Assembly: GCA_934098745.1 (NCBI GenBank) | Contig: CAKOPG010000018.1 | Span: 1 to 29,162 of the forward strand | DNA length: 29,162 nt | Source of the DNA: an uncultured Bacilli bacterium | GTDB lineage: Bacteria; Bacillota_I; Bacilli_A; RF39; UBA660 | Direction of reading: 5' to 3' | Shown: piece after piece, positions 21,401 to 29,100 of the stretch | Layout: the number at the start of each line of letters is the position of its first letter | How positions within the stretch are numbered: the first letter of the stretch is position 1 | Position numbers and translations under genes: made by a program | Notes under the pieces: generated by a model | Seen by the model: the letters and a program-made list of their open reading frames with translations, nothing else | Database searches by the model: none | Told to the model about the DNA's origin: nothing

Positions 21401-24025
21401 ATTAATAAATATTTCAGCATCTTTATTTAAATATACATTTCCTTTAGAATATCCACCATAACCACCATAACCACCAGTATTCGACCTTGCATAACCACCT
21501 TGAGCACCCCATACTTCTAACGTATAAATTCCCGTAGCCGGAGTAGTAAATGTATACTCTCCAGATGTCGTATAAGACGTTCCTCTTGTAGAATATTCAT
21601 AAGTTATTCCCGCCGATTTCAAATAAGTAATATTACCACTATTATCGGTAAGTTTTATACAGCCATAATATGTTGTTCCACTAATAAAATCGTCATTATA
21701 AACTTTAGAGGTATCTGTCATATTTTCGTATGTTGCCGTCTCACATGCCCCTGTACTTACCAAAGCAAAACCAAAAGTATCTGTAAGCCTAGAACCATCA
21801 TCACCATAATTAGATAAACTTAAGGTAAAACCATTCTTATCTAACATCAAATTAGCTACCCCGTATGGATAATCATCCACCCAGTTAGCATACAACGTTT
21901 GATTAGCTGTTAATTCAACTTTAGTAGTATCCGTAATCCTTACACCTGTTCCATTTTCTCCCGTATACCAACCATTAAAAATATATCCTGTTCTCTTAGG
22001 AGTTGGTAACTCTCCATAAGTATCATTATATGCTACTGTCTTTGTTTCAACCTTACTAAAATTAACTTTAATTTTATAATCAGTAAACACCTGATTACTT
22101 GGATTAGTAACAAAAAGTTCTATTTTTATACCAGCACCCTCACTACTAGCATTATCATCTATTGTCAAATCTCTAGTTGTAACCTTTGTACTACTATCTG
22201 GATAATATCCATTTGCAAAGTTTCTCGGATAAGTATTTTTAGTAGTTACACGACTATCATCACTTTTAACAAGCCATATCATAAATCTAGAAATATCATC
22301 ACTAGTTGTATTACCCGGATAAGTTTCTGTCCCCGATATATGAGTAAGTGTAAGTGTATATGTATCACCTGAAGTAAAACTATATCCCATTGTACTAAAT
22401 GGTAATCTTATCGTACTTGCCGTAGGTGTACCATTTATAGTTAATGTCGAATCCTCATAATCATATACCACAGTCAAACCAGATACCGTCATCGTCTTCG
22501 GTAAAGAAGCAATCATATTACTATCAAAGTTAACCGTATATTGATTAGCTTCCCATTTAGCATACAATATAATATTTCCTTTTTGGGTTGAAGCTATCTT
22601 TGTAATAGCATCCCCACTACCATCTGATGTAGTAAACCATCCCTTAAAAGCATAACCATTTTTCGTAGGATTAACCAAATTTGTTTCTACTCCAGATTCA
22701 TAAGTAATTGGCGCATTTGTCCCATGTACCCCACTAAATTCTGTCCCCCCAATATCTTTATAAGTAATATTAAATGTACTAGTAATATCTAACTTATTAG
22801 ATGTTACTGCATCATTACCATTACCTATACTATTTATTAGTACATTATTATTTAATTTTATTGTGACATTACCGATATTACTCTTAGCAGTTACTGTAAT
22901 AATATATTTATATCCATTATCTATACTTTCTTTCTCTATTTTACTTATATCGATTACTTCACTTGATAATATCATATCTTCTTCGGTAATTTCACCAGTT
23001 CCAACAAGTCCTGTACTATCAGTACATGTTAAAGTAATCTTGGAAGTATCGCCATTACTAATAGTTACTGGATTAAAATCACTAAATGTACATGATGGTT
23101 TATTATTATTAACTTCACTTATTTCGATACTTTTATTAATTACCTTCCCATCACTATCTTTAAACCAAACATAATACGTTCCGGTACTACTTACTACATA
23201 TTCCAAAGTATATATTCTACTTTGCTCTTCTTCAGGAATACTTATCCAACTAGTTGTCTCATTATCTATCTGTGTAACCTTAACATCATTAGTATTATTA
23301 ACAAGAGGACTTACTACTACTGAAGAAGTATTATTCTTAACTGGTTCTACATTACTATTCGTTATAGCATAACTAACAATATTCTTGGTAGCATTTACGA
23401 CCGTCGCATTTATTATTTGATAATTATTACTTAATCTGGTTATTTCAAAACTATCTTCAATTACTTGATCTATTTGAGTCCATATAATAGTATCTAAACT
23501 CTCTCCACTCATAACAGCTGTCGCATATTTACTATCTAACCATAACCATACCGTATATTCTTTCTTTGATGTCGTTACCTCAGTAGATGGTAATATGATA
23601 AATTCATCTTGAGCTTTTATTCCAACAAAATCGCCCTCCGCTAAAACATTACCCGTGTTTGTACTATCTCCTTCAGTTATTACCCATTTAAGCCCTTTGG
23701 TATTACTTAAGTTACTACCAATACTATTTACTTTCATATAAATAGTTGCATACAACATTGCCTCACTAGCTTCTTCTTTCTTATAAACAGATACCGTCGT
23801 ATGTACTCCATCGGTATAACTATTACTAGTTTTAAAATCTCCGACAAATTTAGATTCCCCAGAATCATATATTATATAATCTGATAAACCTTTAGCGGTA
23901 TTGAAAACAATATTCTTATTCTCATTACTCGTCCAAGTCCAATAACTAAACGTTCCTACCACAATTAATATAATCGCAAATAAAATACTTCCTATTAAAT
24001 AAATATTCTTCTTCTTACTAGTCAT
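18485..24025 (-). CDS. Giant modular surface protein: SipW/TasA-like N-terminus, InlB repeats, ALK-like and tandem glycine-rich domains
   Basis: 1846 residues. Order: signal-anchor (8-29) and TFSYWTWTSNEN, a SipW/TasA-like start; a ~190-residue N-terminal domain homologous to that of the 10922-12736 product; Ig-like regions (about 200-420); an InlB-type repeat (about 430-490, NPTKNGYAFKGWF...LYAKW); a beta-rich insert; a second InlB repeat (about 665-720); an ALK/LTK-like glycine-rich domain (about 805-1050, starting GEYTFTTPATGIYTLEVWGAQGG); a third InlB repeat (about 1120-1165); Ig-like regions (1170-1390); then two tandem glycine-rich modules (about 1395-1615 and 1620-1846), each VDLFLVGGGGGG...GGGRGG..CC...ANQG.CN...CEFG...GNGGGR.SAG.SGI.I.R, like phage tail-fibre tips. 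A large adhesin is likely. Own promoter and terminator; single-gene unit. Confidence 0.85.
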   Translation of the reverse strand: MTSKKKNIYLIGSILFAIILIVVGTFSYWTWTSNENKNIVFNTAKGLSDYIIYDSGESKFVGDFKTSNSYTDGVHTTVSVYKKEEASEAMLYATIYMKVNSIGSNLSNTKGLKWVITEGDSTNTGNVLAEGDFVGIKAQDEFIILPSTEVTTSKKEYTVWLWLDSKYATAVMSGESLDTIIWTQIDQVIEDSFEITRLSNNYQIINATVVNATKNIVSYAITNSNVEPVKNNTSSVVVSPLVNNTNDVKVTQIDNETTSWISIPEEEQSRIYTLEYVVSSTGTYYVWFKDSDGKVINKSIEISEVNNNKPSCTFSDFNPVTISNGDTSKITLTCTDSTGLVGTGEITEEDMILSSEVIDISKIEKESIDNGYKYIITVTAKSNIGNVTIKLNNNVLINSIGNGNDAVTSNKLDITSTFNITYKDIGGTEFSGVHGTNAPITYESGVETNLVNPTKNGYAFKGWFTTSDGSGDAITKIASTQKGNIILYAKWEANQYTVNFDSNMIASLPKTMTVSGLTVVYDYEDSTLTINGTPTASTIRLPFSTMGYSFTSGDTYTLTLTHISGTETYPGNTTSDDISRFMIWLVKSDDSRVTTKNTYPRNFANGYYPDSSTKVTTRDLTIDDNASSEGAGIKIELFVTNPSNQVFTDYKIKVNFSKVETKTVAYNDTYGELPTPKRTGYIFNGWYTGENGTGVRITDTTKVELTANQTLYANWVDDYPYGVANLMLDKNGFTLSLSNYGDDGSRLTDTFGFALVSTGACETATYENMTDTSKVYNDDFISGTTYYGCIKLTDNSGNITYLKSAGITYEYSTRGTSYTTSGEYTFTTPATGIYTLEVWGAQGGYARSNTGGYGGYGGYSKGNVYLNKDAEIFINVGGMGVAATTTTIDSAGGYNGGGNAIHWKSNNTYNGGGGGATHITTMSGLLSTLSSNTENILIVAGGGGGAAADSSTFIVGGHAGGFVGSAGNPPPNKDGSFGLGGTQTSGGKYTFYSQTVPEEGSFGLGGEAASVGGAGGGGGFYGGGGAGVWGSAGGGSGYIGNSLLTDKYMYCYNCTTSDVESTKTYTTTNVSSTPTANYAKSGSGAAKVTYNIVNEATSLVLSYNNNGGSGCYAKSIVNGSKYGELCMPTRDGYKFAGWYTEVSGGNEITKDDEVTVTENQTIYAHWEESTLPVISISPNGNSGYVKGNITSRITVTKGNNRIDTSSFKYIYSTDINAEPDNSFISGNSYTLENASGIYYLIASACDIAGNCVKEISNPFYVDNIIPTGELSLSKNGGMVIATVSSTVGGSGIKEYGYLLQTSDSCPTSGYTSSQNDTYNFAISAKGTYYVCVKITNNVDNSVIISGEIVIENISYTYQQVSTSYSCANKSVGSSYIFTYTGNCEVVANGDDGWKIRYLSSGNLTLPSEFSVDLFLVGGGGGGSGSAGGGGGYTATYLDQVIAAGTYTVQVGAQVSSGSSGNKSYFGDASKYVANGGGVGGNGSGGSGGSGGGGRGGTCCWSVDANQGTCNSASETAGGAGGTFGSNGYGGSGCSIPWGTGAGAGGSGQGNTTCEFGLGTTSGCMTGVSAYSAGGHGKSGTSVSANSGNGGGRSSAGSSGIVIMRSTSITDVTINDEVIGTYNGEVKVVESDGNYKITFYTSGSLILKKALNVDLFLVGGGGGGNSGGGGGGYTKTYTNETIEAGTYEIKIGNGGNTSSNGGTTYFGTVETYFANGGNGSTGYSGANGGSGGGGRGGVCCVSYDANQGVCNASSEAGGGAGGAFGTNGSAGGSCSMPWGAGAGSGGSGQGTTTCEFGEGTTASCNSGVTSYAKGGPGYVSSGAMNTGNGGGRNSAGGSGILIIRNTR
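18488..19080. repeat. Glycine-rich C-terminal module, copy 2
   Basis: Encodes the last glycine-rich module of the 1846-residue protein. It is homologous to 19215-19802 along its length at both protein and DNA level, with conserved Cys (CC, CN, CEFG, SC) positions. G+C is higher than in the rest of the gene because of Gly codons. Confidence 0.85.
19215..19802. repeat. Glycine-rich C-terminal module, copy 1
   Basis: Tandem paralogue of 18488-19080, separated from it by a short beta-strand linker (DVTINDEVIGTYNGEVKV). Both end in SGI(V/L)I(M/I)R, as does the partial gene at the right window edge. Confidence 0.85.
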
Positions 24026-24083
24026 TTTCTATACTCCTTACTATCTTCTTAAGTATAATACCTAATTCTATTTTTCTATTTAA

Positions 24084-24112
24084 ATTATAGCATAGTCACA
24101 AATTTCTGTAAA
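24084..24112 (-). promoter_or_regulatory. Promoter of the 1846-residue surface protein gene
   Basis: TTTACA and TATAAT are 17 bases apart with an extended -10 (TGC). It shares TTTACAGAAA and CTATGCTATAATTTA with the promoter inside the invertible segment at 12868-12896, but here it faces its gene. Between the -10 and the RBS (AAGGAG) is GGTATTATACTTAAG, a half-match to the inverted repeat of the other locus. No second inverted copy is found upstream. Confidence 0.78.
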
Positions 24113-24150
24113 TAAATATTTTAATTTTAAAAAATTGTAAAACACTGTAA

Positions 24151-24185
24151 AACAAAGCCTAATCCTTTATAATGTAAGGAATTAG
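24151..24185. other. Hairpin upstream of the surface-gene promoter; rest of the 24026-24332 gap
   Basis: On the minus strand CTAATTCCTT pairs with AAGGATTAG (one bulge), followed by GCTTTGTTTT, resembling a terminator that shields the promoter from upstream reading. A shorter version (CCTTGCATTATAAGGCTTT) occurs at the matching place in the invertible segment. The remaining 24186-24297 is AT-rich with no gene or clear signal. Confidence 0.5.
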
Positions 24186-24300
24186 AATACATAATTTTTT
24201 TTATAAAAGAACTTTATATCTCCCTTATTTAGCATACTAGAAAAATATCAACCATAACTTTTCTTTTATTATTAAATATAGAACTTTCCTACTTAGTAAA

Positions 24301-24328
24301 AAAATAGTTCAAACATCTGAACTATTTT
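24301..24328 (-). terminator. Rho-independent terminator of the smc-deacetylase operon
   Basis: An 11-bp perfect stem (AAAATAGTTCA/TGAACTATTTT) with a 6-base loop is followed by TTTTTTT on the minus strand, 4 bases after the stop codon of the deacetylase gene. Confidence 0.88.
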
Positions 24329-24332
24329 CCCA

Positions 24333-26027
24333 TTAATTATTTACTCCATGTCTTACCATATATGTATCCATTGTTATCTTATCAAAATTATATCCATTAT
24401 CCTTAGCATATTTAATAATATCTTTAATTGCCCCTTTAGTCGTATATTTAACATCATGCATAAGTACGACATTACTTCTCTCTCTAGATAAATGAGAAAC
24501 AACATTGTTATATACTTCACTACTAGTTTTAGCACTACCGGCATCATTTGAGTCTACATTCCAATCATAATAACGATATCCTTTATCTATAACCATATAT
24601 GTAAGTTCTGTCATAATACCTTGTCTATAATTTCTACTTACCGTATTACTACTACCACCGGGAAAACGAATTATTTTACTATCTACTCCCGTAATATTTT
24701 TTACTCTATCGCTTACTCTCTGTAAATCAGTAAAATAGTTATCTATTGAAGAATATACATATGAATAATTATGCGTCGCTGTATGAAGCGCAACAGTATG
24801 TCCTTCATCATACATTCTCTTTATCAAATAATCTGGTCCATTACAAGTAACAAAGAATGTTGCCTTAACATTTTCCTCTTTCAACACATCTAATATATAT
24901 CCTGTCGTCCCCTCATTAGGCCCATCATCAAATGTTAAATATATTGTTCCACTATTAATAGTACCATCATTTACCAAAGTATTATTACCTACTATTACTG
25001 TCCTTGTAATAGAACTATCATTTCCACTACTATCAGTTACTTTATAAGTAAGCATATATGTTCCTATCTTATCAAGAACTTCCCCACTAACCATAACCTT
25101 ATCTGTCAAATCTCCATCACAGTTATCACTCGCCATATAACCAGGTTCTTTATATCCTTCATTTATTCCTACATACATTGTTTGATATCCCTTTAAAGTA
25201 ATCTTCGGACCTTCCTTATCTTCATTTATTACACTAATTACCTTATCTTCAGTATTATAAGAACTATCACTAACTTTTAAAATAATCTTATTATTATACT
25301 TAAATACTTCTACCTTATCTGTCAAATCTCCATCATATTCATCTATAGCTGTATAAGAAATATCCGGCACACTCTCATTAGGACATATCTTAATACTTTC
25401 ATCGATTACTTTTATCTCTGGTTTCTTATTATCTACAACCATTACCCATCTAGTCTTCTTAATTGTAATAAAGAAATATTTAATCTTATAATTTACTTCA
25501 TATGTTCCTATCTTATTAGTAATATTACTTTCTACATATATCCGATTAGTCACATCAAGTCCTAGTACTTTTCCCTTATATCCCTGTTCTTTATATTCCT
25601 GATCATAACTAATAATAACCTTCTTCTTTCCATTTAAATAAATCTTCGGAAAAGTAATATAAAATATTAGTAATAAACCAATAATACTAAATAATATATA
25701 ACTAAATAATTTCTTCTTTCTATCTATATTCTTAACAACACTACTATTATCCGTATCTACATTAGAAGTATCTATATCTATCTCATTATCTCGCTGTAAT
25801 TTTCTACCTTTATTTTCTATAGATACTTCACTCTTACTATCTATATCATCTTTTAAAACACTCTTATCCTGTGTAGATACCGCTTTTTCTATCTTCTTAT
25901 CTCTTACTTCTTTTTTTACATTCCTCTTTTTATTATTTGTATTATTTTTATTTACTTGTTTTTTCTTTACATTACTATTCTTTCTCTTCTTATTTTTCTT
26001 TTTATTTTTCTTACTATCAACTACCAT
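24333..26027 (-). CDS. Membrane-anchored polysaccharide (peptidoglycan) deacetylase with Ig-like domains
   Basis: The 564-residue protein starts with a very Lys/Asn-rich cytoplasmic tail (about 1-100), then a membrane helix (about 105-125), an extracellular region with Ig-like DUF5011-type domains (about 130-345; two copies of the YDGDLTDKVEV / CDGDLTDKVMV motif and GTYMLTYKVTDSSGND), and a NodB deacetylase domain (about 360-564). Catalytic residues seen: TFDDGP (base D367, metal ligand D368), HTATH (H415, H419), RFPGG (R454), YDWNVDSND (D488) and LMHD (H524). It would remove acetyl groups from GlcNAc of peptidoglycan or another wall glycan, giving lysozyme resistance in known relatives. It follows smc after 21 bases with an AAGAGGT RBS and is co-transcribed with it. 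Confidence 0.9.
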   Translation of the reverse strand: MVVDSKKNKKKNKKRKNSNVKKKQVNKNNTNNKKRNVKKEVRDKKIEKAVSTQDKSVLKDDIDSKSEVSIENKGRKLQRDNEIDIDTSNVDTDNSSVVKNIDRKKKLFSYILFSIIGLLLIFYITFPKIYLNGKKKVIISYDQEYKEQGYKGKVLGLDVTNRIYVESNITNKIGTYEVNYKIKYFFITIKKTRWVMVVDNKKPEIKVIDESIKICPNESVPDISYTAIDEYDGDLTDKVEVFKYNNKIILKVSDSSYNTEDKVISVINEDKEGPKITLKGYQTMYVGINEGYKEPGYMASDNCDGDLTDKVMVSGEVLDKIGTYMLTYKVTDSSGNDSSITRTVIVGNNTLVNDGTINSGTIYLTFDDGPNEGTTGYILDVLKEENVKATFFVTCNGPDYLIKRMYDEGHTVALHTATHNYSYVYSSIDNYFTDLQRVSDRVKNITGVDSKIIRFPGGSSNTVSRNYRQGIMTELTYMVIDKGYRYYDWNVDSNDAGSAKTSSEVYNNVVSHLSRERSNVVLMHDVKYTTKGAIKDIIKYAKDNGYNFDKITMDTYMVRHGVNN

Positions 26028-26048
26028 AAAATACCTCTTTACTACCTA

Positions 26049-28997
26049 TTAATTACTCTTCTTTATCTCTCCAAGTTTAACCGAAACTCTCTTTGATACC
26101 CCTGATTCTTGCATAGTAATTCCATATAATGTATCAATAAATTCCATTGTTTTTTTCTTATGCGTAATTATAATAAATTGTGTTTTATTACGATACTTAT
26201 CTAAATATTCTCCAAAAGCATCAACATTAGCTTCATCCAAAGCCGCTTCTACTTCATCAAACAAACAAAAAGGCACCGGTCTTACATTTAAAATAGCAAA
26301 TAAAAGTGATATCGCTGTAAATGTTCTTTCACCACCGGATAAAGACTGAATATTTTTAAGATTCTTTCCTGGCGGAGTGGCCTCAAGTTCTATTCCTGTT
26401 TCCAAAATATTATCTGGATCAGTCATATAAATATCCGCATCTCCACCCTTAAATAATTCTCTAAAGACTTTCTTAAATTCTATTTTTATTTCATTAAATG
26501 TTGTAACAAACTTATCTTTCATAATATTATCCATATCACTAATTATCTCCAGTAAAGTACTTTCTGCTTGATTTAAATCTTCTCTTTGTTTAGTTAAAAA
26601 TTCATATCTTTCATTAACTCTCTCAAATTCAGAAATAGCTCCCAAATTAATCATTCCAAATTCTTTTAATTTATTCTTTAAATTTATTACATTCTTTCTA
26701 ACATCTTCTGGATTATCATCTATTATATATTTATCTTTCGCAGCAGCATAAGTTATTCCATAATCTTCATTTAAACTATTTAAAATATTATCTATCTTAA
26801 CTTCTAACTTACTACTTGTAAGTTCTTTTTCCTTAAGTTCTTTTTCTAATTTAGCCGTAAATATACTACTATTCTTAGCTATCTCATTAACCGAAGAAAT
26901 TTCCTCATTAATCTTATCCCGATCTATCCTCATAAGACTAATCTCTTTATTTAAAGTATCTATACTATTCTTTATTTCATAATAATGGCTTACTAAATTA
27001 TTTTCTTCATCCATACTACTATTATTAGTAATACTCATCTTATCTTTAAGTTCCCTAGCTATTTCATTAATCTCTTCTTCTAACTTATCTATCATTAATT
27101 TATTATTATCTCTAATACTCTCTAAATTAATCTTCTCATTATTTCTAGCATATTTCTTATCTTCATATTCTTTTAATTCTTTAGACAAATTATTTACTTC
27201 ATCTAATAACTTCTTATTTTCTTCATTAATTCTCTTTAACTTATTCTTATTTTCTTCTAATTCATATCTCTCTTTAATAATATCATTACTCTTAATCTTA
27301 TCTCCTCCAGTAATAGATCCTCCTACATTAACTACTTGTCCATCTAAAGTAACAATCTTATATCTATTATTAATAACTTTACTAATATTATTAGCATTCT
27401 CTATATCTGAAGCTAATATTACATTACCAAGTTGATTAGTAACAATATCCCTATATTTATCATCATATTTAATAATTTTATCTATTGTATTAATATAACC
27501 ATCTATTCTGGATAAATTATCTAAAATACTATTTTCTATATATCTACCCTTAATCACATCAAGAGGAAAAAAAGTAGCTCTACCTAACTTATTATTTTTT
27601 AAATATTCCACCATTCTACTAGCTAATTTCGTATCATCGACAACTAAATAATTACTAGCTCCCCCTAAAGATGTCGCTACCGCTAAAGCATACTCACTTG
27701 GTACTTCTATTAAACTACCTATTGTTCCATGTACCCCACTAAATAATGGATTACGTAGTAAATTTTTAACCGTATTAGGAACATTTCCCCCATTATTAAT
27801 CTCTTCTTCTAAATAATTAATCTTATAATTTAAATCATTAATACTTCTATTATTACTATTAATTACTTCATTATTCTTATATATCTTATTCCTAATATCA
27901 CTATATTTCTTATTATAATTACTAATTTCTAATTCATAATTATTAATCTTTTTATCAATAACTTCTATCTTATCTAAAATATTCTTAACTTCACTCTTCT
28001 TAGAAAGTAACTTATCATTAATAGCACTTATATCTAAAATATTACTATCCTTATCAAGATATTTTCTTCTTTCTCTTAATAATTTAATATCACTATCTGT
28101 TTGTTCTAATAATTTAGTTAATTCTAATAACTTATTATTACTATCCGTTAAACTATTTTCAATATCAGTTAACTTTCCCTGATTATCAAGAAGATTTACA
28201 TCATAAGAAGCATTATTTTTATTTAATTCCAAAATTTTATCACTAAGTGAATTAATATTATTCTTACATATATTAAGTTCATCCGTATAATTATTAACAT
28301 CATATATCATTAAAGCTATATCACTCTTAGTAAGTTCATCTTTACATCTTATATATTCTTTAGCTTCCATACTTTGTTGTCTTAACGGTTCTAAATTAGT
28401 ATTAAGTTCTGCAATAATATCATTTACTCTATTAATATTATTATTTGTTCTTTCTAACTTTCTAATAGCTTCTTCTTTTCTTTTCTTATATTTAAGTACT
28501 CCCGCAGCTTCTTCAAAAATAACTCTTCTATCATATGGCTTTGTCGATAATATTTCATCTATTTTACCTTGACCAATAATATTAAAACTCTCCTTAGCTG
28601 CTCCACTATCAGTAAGTAGTTCACTTATATCCTTAAGACGACATTTTTCGCCATTTAAATAATATTCATTTTCTCCACTACGATATAATATTCTCTTTAT
28701 TGATACTTCATTAAAATCTATTGGTAAATGTCTATCGGTATTATCAAAAATTATATTAACCATCGCACTATTTAATGGTTTCCTACTCTTACTCCCAGAA
28801 AATATTACTGAAGTACTATCCGTAGCTCTTAAAGATTTATTAGACTGTTCACCAAGTACCCATCTAACAGCATCCACAACATTACTCTTACCAGATCCAT
28901 TTGGACCAACAATCCCATTTAAATTATTTGTAAATTCAAAATTAATTTTATCCGCAAATGATTTGAACCCATATGCCTGTATTTCCTTTAAGTACAT
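26049..28997 (-). CDS. smc: Chromosome partition protein SMC, short-armed
   Basis: SMC forms ring-shaped dimers that, with ScpA and ScpB, organise and separate chromosomes. All functional parts are visible: Walker A GPNGSGKS (31-38), Q-loop VLGEQSNKSLR, N-terminal coiled coil (about 165-430), hinge (about 440-580, FSGVHGTIGSLIEV...GGSITGGDK), C-terminal coiled coil (585-800), signature motif LSGGERTF (886-893) and Walker B CLFDEVEAALD (D914, E915). At 982 residues it is about 200 shorter than the usual ~1180, with the loss in the arms while heads and hinge are intact. First gene of an operon with the deacetylase; RBS AGGTGAT. Confidence 0.95.
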   Translation of the reverse strand: MYLKEIQAYGFKSFADKINFEFTNNLNGIVGPNGSGKSNVVDAVRWVLGEQSNKSLRATDSTSVIFSGSKSRKPLNSAMVNIIFDNTDRHLPIDFNEVSIKRILYRSGENEYYLNGEKCRLKDISELLTDSGAAKESFNIIGQGKIDEILSTKPYDRRVIFEEAAGVLKYKKRKEEAIRKLERTNNNINRVNDIIAELNTNLEPLRQQSMEAKEYIRCKDELTKSDIALMIYDVNNYTDELNICKNNINSLSDKILELNKNNASYDVNLLDNQGKLTDIENSLTDSNNKLLELTKLLEQTDSDIKLLRERRKYLDKDSNILDISAINDKLLSKKSEVKNILDKIEVIDKKINNYELEISNYNKKYSDIRNKIYKNNEVINSNNRSINDLNYKINYLEEEINNGGNVPNTVKNLLRNPLFSGVHGTIGSLIEVPSEYALAVATSLGGASNYLVVDDTKLASRMVEYLKNNKLGRATFFPLDVIKGRYIENSILDNLSRIDGYINTIDKIIKYDDKYRDIVTNQLGNVILASDIENANNISKVINNRYKIVTLDGQVVNVGGSITGGDKIKSNDIIKERYELEENKNKLKRINEENKKLLDEVNNLSKELKEYEDKKYARNNEKINLESIRDNNKLMIDKLEEEINEIARELKDKMSITNNSSMDEENNLVSHYYEIKNSIDTLNKEISLMRIDRDKINEEISSVNEIAKNSSIFTAKLEKELKEKELTSSKLEVKIDNILNSLNEDYGITYAAAKDKYIIDDNPEDVRKNVINLKNKLKEFGMINLGAISEFERVNERYEFLTKQREDLNQAESTLLEIISDMDNIMKDKFVTTFNEIKIEFKKVFRELFKGGDADIYMTDPDNILETGIELEATPPGKNLKNIQSLSGGERTFTAISLLFAILNVRPVPFCLFDEVEAALDEANVDAFGEYLDKYRNKTQFIIITHKKKTMEFIDTLYGITMQESGVSKRVSVKLGEIKKSN

Positions 28998-29021
28998 TTA
29001 TATCACCTACTACCTATATAA

Positions 29022-29050
29022 ATTATAACTTATAATTACTCTTTTGTCCA
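29022..29050 (-). promoter_or_regulatory. Promoter of smc
   Basis: TGGACA and TATAAT are 17 bases apart on the minus strand (5/6 and 6/6 of the consensus), 24 bases before the start codon. Confidence 0.72.
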
Positions 29051-29065
29051 ATATATTATCATAAA

Positions 29066-29092
29066 AGAACAGAGATTATTTTTCCCTGTTCT
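29066..29092 (-). terminator. Rho-independent terminator of the right-edge glycine-rich gene
   Basis: A 7-bp stem (AGAACAG/CTGTTCT) with a 13-base loop is followed by TTTTA on the minus strand, 8 bases after the stop codon at 29101. Confidence 0.7.
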
Positions 29093-29100
29093 CTATATAT

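Noticed and set aside
24026..24297. An invertible segment in front of the 1846-residue gene as well
   Set aside because: The promoter and a half-repeat (GGTATTATACTTAAG) are there, but I found no inverted second copy upstream in the gap, so this locus looks fixed in the ON direction.
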